Assembly (NCBI RefSeq): GCF_001427905.1
Contig: NZ_LMEF01000023.1
Coordinates: forward strand, 1 to 35,708
Direction of reading: 5' to 3'
Length of the DNA: 35,708 nucleotides
Source: Flavobacterium sp. Root420
GTDB lineage: Bacteria; Bacteroidota; Bacteroidia; Flavobacteriales; Flavobacteriaceae
The position numbers were made by a program, and so were the translations under genes. This document shows, in pieces, positions 33,208-35,708 of this stretch; within the stretch, counting starts at the first letter, position 1; each line of letters opens with the position of its first letter. The notes under the pieces were generated by a model. The model did not search any database. It saw only the letters and a list, made by a program, of their open reading frames with translations, and was not told the DNA's origin.

Positions 33208-33723
33208 TTATAAATCAATTTCTTTACGCAAGCTTAACAAAGCCAAATGAATGCGTTTTTCGACTGCCTTCACGCTAATGCTTAGCTCTACGGCAATTTC
33301 GCTGTATTTCTTTCCGTCAATGCGATGCATTAAAAAAGCAATACGTTGTTTTTCATTTAAGTTTTCAATAGCTTTCAAAAGTTTGGACTGAAATTGTTTT
33401 TCCTCTAAAAGATATTCGGGATTTTCATTTGTTTTATCTAAACCGGTAAAGTTTTTTTCATATCGCAAAACAACTTTCTGGTGCGCAATTTCGTTGAGAC
33501 TACTATTGTTTGCAATGGTATAAATATATGATTTCGCTTTTTCCAGCGGTACAGAAGCACAGTTTTGCCAAAGTTTGACAAATGCTTCCTGAGCCACATC
33601 TTCTGCCTGATCTAGATTTCCAAATTTGTAAAAAAGAAAATTTCGAAGGGCTTTTATGTGACTTTTGAAAAATGACGAAAAGATTATTTCATCACAAGTG
33701 TTTGATTGGTTTTTATTTGGCAT
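33208..33723 (-). CDS. ECF-type RNA polymerase sigma-70 factor (FecI-like)
   Basis: This 171-residue extracytoplasmic-function sigma factor has region 2 (about 15-55, FFKSHIKALRNFLFYKFGN, then LDQAEDVAQEAFVKLWQN), which binds the -10. Region 4 (about 110-168, AIENLNEKQRIAFLMHRIDG, YSEIAVELSISVKAVEKRI) is the helix-turn-helix for the -35. It would redirect RNA polymerase when FecR is signalled by the TonB receptor. The frame extends 20 codons further to a TTG at 33783, but the ATG at 33723 is preferred because a housekeeping -7 box (33745-33752) would start the message between them. Its own gene therefore seems to be read by the main sigma factor. Confidence 0.93.
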   Translation of the reverse strand: MPNKNQSNTCDEIIFSSFFKSHIKALRNFLFYKFGNLDQAEDVAQEAFVKLWQNCASVPLEKAKSYIYTIANNSSLNEIAHQKVVLRYEKNFTGLDKTNENPEYLLEEKQFQSKLLKAIENLNEKQRIAFLMHRIDGKKYSEIAVELSISVKAVEKRIHLALLSLRKEIDL

Positions 33724-33744
33724 TGGTGTTTCATTTGTACGTGG

Positions 33745-33752
33745 CAAAAGTA
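33745..33752 (-). promoter_or_regulatory. Candidate housekeeping -7 element TACTTTTG of the ECF sigma gene
   Basis: This is a perfect TAnnTTTG match on the minus strand, 22 bases before the ATG at 33723. A good -33 TTG is missing at 19 bases. It overlaps neither half of ECF site C, which lies just upstream on the other strand. Confidence 0.5.
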
Positions 33753-33768
33753 TTTGTTTTTCGTGTAA

Positions 33769-33797
33769 GTAGGGTAAAAGCAAAGACGATTGTTTTA
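33769..33797 (+). promoter_or_regulatory. Candidate ECF-sigma promoter, site C (divergent repeat-lipoprotein gene)
   Basis: On the plus strand GTAGGGTAA (33769-33777), 12 bases, then TTGTTTTA (33790-33797). It points away from the sigma gene and toward the lipoprotein gene at 33920. The predicted start near 33804 gives a leader of about 115 bases. Confidence 0.62.
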
Positions 33798-33898
33798 TAG
33801 AAGAATAAAATGCTATTGGCTTTTGATAATTTAGTATTAAAGAGGAGATCGATATCCTTTATGTTATTTTATTAAAAACCAGTTTCTTTAAATTTTAT

Positions 33899-33906
33899 TA
33901 CCTTTG
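33899..33906 (+). promoter_or_regulatory. Candidate second promoter (-7 TACCTTTG) of the repeat-lipoprotein gene
   Basis: This perfect TAnnTTTG match lies 13 bases before the ATG at 33920. No -33 TTG is at the right place. The gene may have both a housekeeping and an ECF promoter. Confidence 0.35.
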
Positions 33907-33919
33907 TAAAAATATAAAT

Positions 33920-34939
33920 ATGTTCCCTTTAAAAAAATATTTATCAATACTAACCTTGTTGCTCTTATTGTCTTGTCAAAGTGACATGGATGAGCAAAAG
34001 AACGATGGACAGGCAACAATTACAAGTGTTTCTCCTCTAACGACTTATATGCAAAGGGTTGCGATGGTTCCAACTGTGCAGGATAATATAATAGACGGGT
34101 CTACATATTGCACTATAAAACTGCCTTATACCGTTACTGTTAATAATACTCAGATTGCAATTAACACCACTGCCGATTATCAAAAAGTATCAGATAATAT
34201 CAGCGCAAGTGCTACTGATGATGATATTGTAAAAATAGATTTTCCTGTAACCATGGTATACTATAATTACATTGAAAAAAATATTCCGAATAAAGCTGAT
34301 TTTGATTCTTTAATTGATTATTGGAATTTGTACCCTGATCTTTTATCTAAAATCAACGGACTAAACATTAATTATCCTATAACGATCAATATCTATAATA
34401 GCGCAAATCAAATAGGAAGCTCTGTATCTATTATAAGTGATCAGGCGTTTTTCAACTTTATAAAAAATTTGAGCAGCAGTCAGTATATTTCATTGCAATA
34501 CCCGATTTCTGTAGTTAATTACCATAATCAGACAAAATCAATTACAAACAATTCAGATTTCGAAAATGCTATTAAGTATGCTATTGATTATTGCCCTGAA
34601 AATAATCTTGTATCACTTGATTTTGAAGCAACAATAACAAATGGTTCCTGGATAATACCTTATTTTTTTGTTGACTCAGAAAAAACAGCCTCGTATAGTG
34701 GATATTCATTTGTTTTTAAAAGCGACCAATCAGTAGTTGCTACCAAAGGCGCGATCTCAGAAACAGGTCACTGGGAATGCAATATACTAAATGGCGTGAA
34801 GGAATTAAAACTAAATTTCAATACAGAATTACTTGGTAAATTGAATTATAACTGGAAATTGTTTGAGTTTAATAATTCGCAAATAAGACTACGCGATGTA
34901 AATAATAGTACCAATTATCTTTATTTTGAAAAACAATAA
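33920..34939 (+). CDS. Lipoprotein with four internal beta-repeats, unknown function
   Basis: I do not recognise this 339-residue protein. It has a lipoprotein signal (LLLLSC, lipidated Cys19) followed by QSDMDEQ, an acidic stretch of the kind associated with surface display in Bacteroidota. Four diverged copies of a roughly 40-residue unit follow at about 64-92, 103-134, 147-183 and 188-220. Each reads as a hydrophobic strand with a Pro or Tyr (KLPYTV, DFPVTM, NYPITI, QYPISV), a polar turn, then an aspartate and aromatic-rich helix (ADYQKVSD, ADFDSLIDY, QAFFNFIKN, SDFENAIKY). The last 85 residues (SYSGYSFVFKSDQSVVA to YLYFEK) look like a small lipocalin-type beta domain. It is divergent from the sigma gene and has a candidate ECF promoter. 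Confidence 0.8.
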   Translation: MFPLKKYLSILTLLLLLSCQSDMDEQKNDGQATITSVSPLTTYMQRVAMVPTVQDNIIDGSTYCTIKLPYTVTVNNTQIAINTTADYQKVSDNISASATDDDIVKIDFPVTMVYYNYIEKNIPNKADFDSLIDYWNLYPDLLSKINGLNINYPITINIYNSANQIGSSVSIISDQAFFNFIKNLSSSQYISLQYPISVVNYHNQTKSITNNSDFENAIKYAIDYCPENNLVSLDFEATITNGSWIIPYFFVDSEKTASYSGYSFVFKSDQSVVATKGAISETGHWECNILNGVKELKLNFNTELLGKLNYNWKLFEFNNSQIRLRDVNNSTNYLYFEKQ

Positions 34940-35587
34940 GTTTTGATAACAGGCTTATCCCTAAATTAAGCATGTGTAACATAAAAGAATCGAAAAGATC
35001 ATAATTAGATTCTATTTTTTTATTTGAAATCATTTTGATAATAGAATACACTTCATGTTTTTGATACTTTTCAAAAACAGACAATAATAATTTCATAATT
35101 TTTTATTCCTGCGGTTTCACTGACAGGAATAAGATATCCTAATTTTTTATTGAAGTAAACAATAAGATGCAATTATACTTAAGCTTCTTTTTAAATTGCT
35201 TAACGCAGATAGTAAAAATGAAAGTTCAGTGCGTACTCAGTATTTATCCAAAAAAGGTGTTAAGCTAAGATCACCTGATTTTGAAAAGCTTTTTTGGTGG
35301 AGTTAAATACTATTTTAATTTCTCCCTTCTTTTATGGATTTAAATATGTTTTCGATATAAAGTAAATATTGGCCTGTATGTCTTAATATATGTAAGTTGA
35401 TATAAAACGATATATAATAGTAAGGAATTCATAATAACCCTCATTTTTAAAGGATGGTTTTTGGAGTAATACATTTAAAGTAGGAAAATACTTCAATGCA
35501 GAAAGAAAAAATTCAGACTTAAATCTTATGTTATCAGAAAGTTAAGAAATTTTTAAAAAAAATAGATAAAAAACTTTTCAAAAAGCC
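34940..35587. other. Gene-poor region before the rRNA operon promoter
   Basis: No convincing gene is seen. A hairpin TTATTCCTG/CAGGAATAA lies at 35103-35132 and may mark the end of the lipoprotein message. A 45-codon-plus minus frame (to 35096) overlaps the lipoprotein gene and has no promoter. A short frame at about 35166-35308, ending SPDFEKLFWWS, reads like a protein fragment but has no start codon. The last 50 bases are very A/T-rich and may serve as an UP element. Confidence 0.5.
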
Positions 35588-35617
35588 TTGCAGATCTCGA
35601 TAAAGGGTGTACTTTTG
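35588..35617 (+). promoter_or_regulatory. Strong promoter, probably of an rRNA operon
   Basis: TTG (35588-35590), exactly 19 bases, then TACTTTTG (35610-35617) is a perfect Bacteroidota housekeeping promoter. It is followed by CACCCGCTTTGAGAGA, the wording I associate with flavobacterial rRNA and tRNA operon starts. An A-rich tract precedes it (about 35538-35585). Transcription would begin near 35623. Confidence 0.75.
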
Positions 35618-35622
35618 CACCC

Positions 35623-35708
35623 GCTTTGAGAGACAAGCGAAATTAAAAAGAAGACACGTTCGTAGACATATTGAATTGACAGCCGTTTTAACAGAGATGT
35701 TAGGACAA
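35623..35708 (+). ncRNA. rRNA operon leader (16S gene begins beyond the window)
   Basis: After a CGCTT/AAGCG stem (35622-35640) comes GTAGACATATTGAATTGACA and a boxA-like antitermination sequence, TTTTAACA (35686-35693, 7 of 8 with CTTTAACA). This matches my memory of the leader preceding flavobacterial 16S genes. No mature 16S sequence is present. Confidence 0.6.

Noticed and set aside
34869..35096. 75-codon open frame on the minus strand
   Set aside because: It overlaps the 3' end of the repeat lipoprotein antisense, has no promoter, and resembles nothing known to me. A real small gene is not excluded but is unsupported.
35166..35308. Short plus-strand frame ending SPDFEKLFWWS, possible gene remnant
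   Set aside because: It has no start codon and no recognisable homologue; too short to call a pseudogene.
1..35708. CRISPR array, tRNA genes or prophage
   Set aside because: No regularly spaced direct repeats, no tRNA-like cloverleaf ending CCA, and no phage structural genes were seen.

Overview
The window looks like chromosomal DNA from a member of the Flavobacteriaceae, most likely Flavobacterium (phylum Bacteroidota). The sequence is AT-rich. Several genes have Bacteroidota-type promoters (TTG, about 19-21 bases, TAnnTTTG). The gene content is typical of the group: a fused E1 alpha/beta dehydrogenase, a DUF3822 protein beside rsmD, an M1-peptidase-like protein joined to a beta-barrel, an ECF sigma/FecR/TonB receptor locus, DUF5777, and many dispersed intergenic hairpin repeats. 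All identities come from reading the sequence; no database search was run.

Layout. At 1-130 there is a hairpin that is probably the right end of an IS3-like element lying off the left edge. From 131 to 1554 are rsmD and a DUF3822 gene (minus). From 1887 to 5059 are a RecD-like helicase, a DODA-type dioxygenase and kdsB (plus). From 5343 to 12266 (minus) lie the fused E1 dehydrogenase, a degenerate M1-peptidase/beta-barrel protein, a LOG-family protein and a small cupin. A gene-free nest of repeats spans about 12,309-12,829. From 12830 to 21918 (minus) are uvrA, a TPR protein, a Fic protein, a ClC channel, gamma-glutamyltransferase and an AcpH-like protein. glmM (plus, 22237-23625) sits between inverted copies of one repeat. 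It is followed by an LpxL-like acyltransferase (minus), then a rhomboid protease and a SIMPL-domain protein (plus). From 26213 to 28377 (minus) is a compact operon: OB-fold protein, DUF5777 beta-barrel, c-type cytochrome lipoprotein and YceI protein. From 28495 to 33723 (minus) are a Y-x4-D repeat lipoprotein (COG4315 type), an STN-containing TonB-dependent receptor, FecR and an ECF sigma factor. A divergent four-repeat lipoprotein follows (plus, 33920-34939). The window ends in a strong promoter and leader that match the start of an rRNA operon.

How the genes work together. The most informative signal is at 29.6-33.8 kb. A two-part motif, GTAGGGTAA, exactly 12 bases, then YTGTTTWA, occurs three times: in front of fecR, in front of the COG4315 lipoprotein, and pointing at the divergent repeat lipoprotein. 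The sigma gene itself instead has a housekeeping -7 element. This looks like the ECF factor's own promoter, tying fecR, the TonB receptor and two probably surface-exposed lipoproteins of unknown function into one regulon. Next to it lies the unregulated-looking OB-fold/DUF5777/cytochrome/YceI operon, a candidate outer-membrane redox or lipid-handling module. Elsewhere, the Fic gene has a 14-bp palindrome straddling its promoter, which suggests autoregulation, and the SIMPL gene has an RpoN-like promoter.
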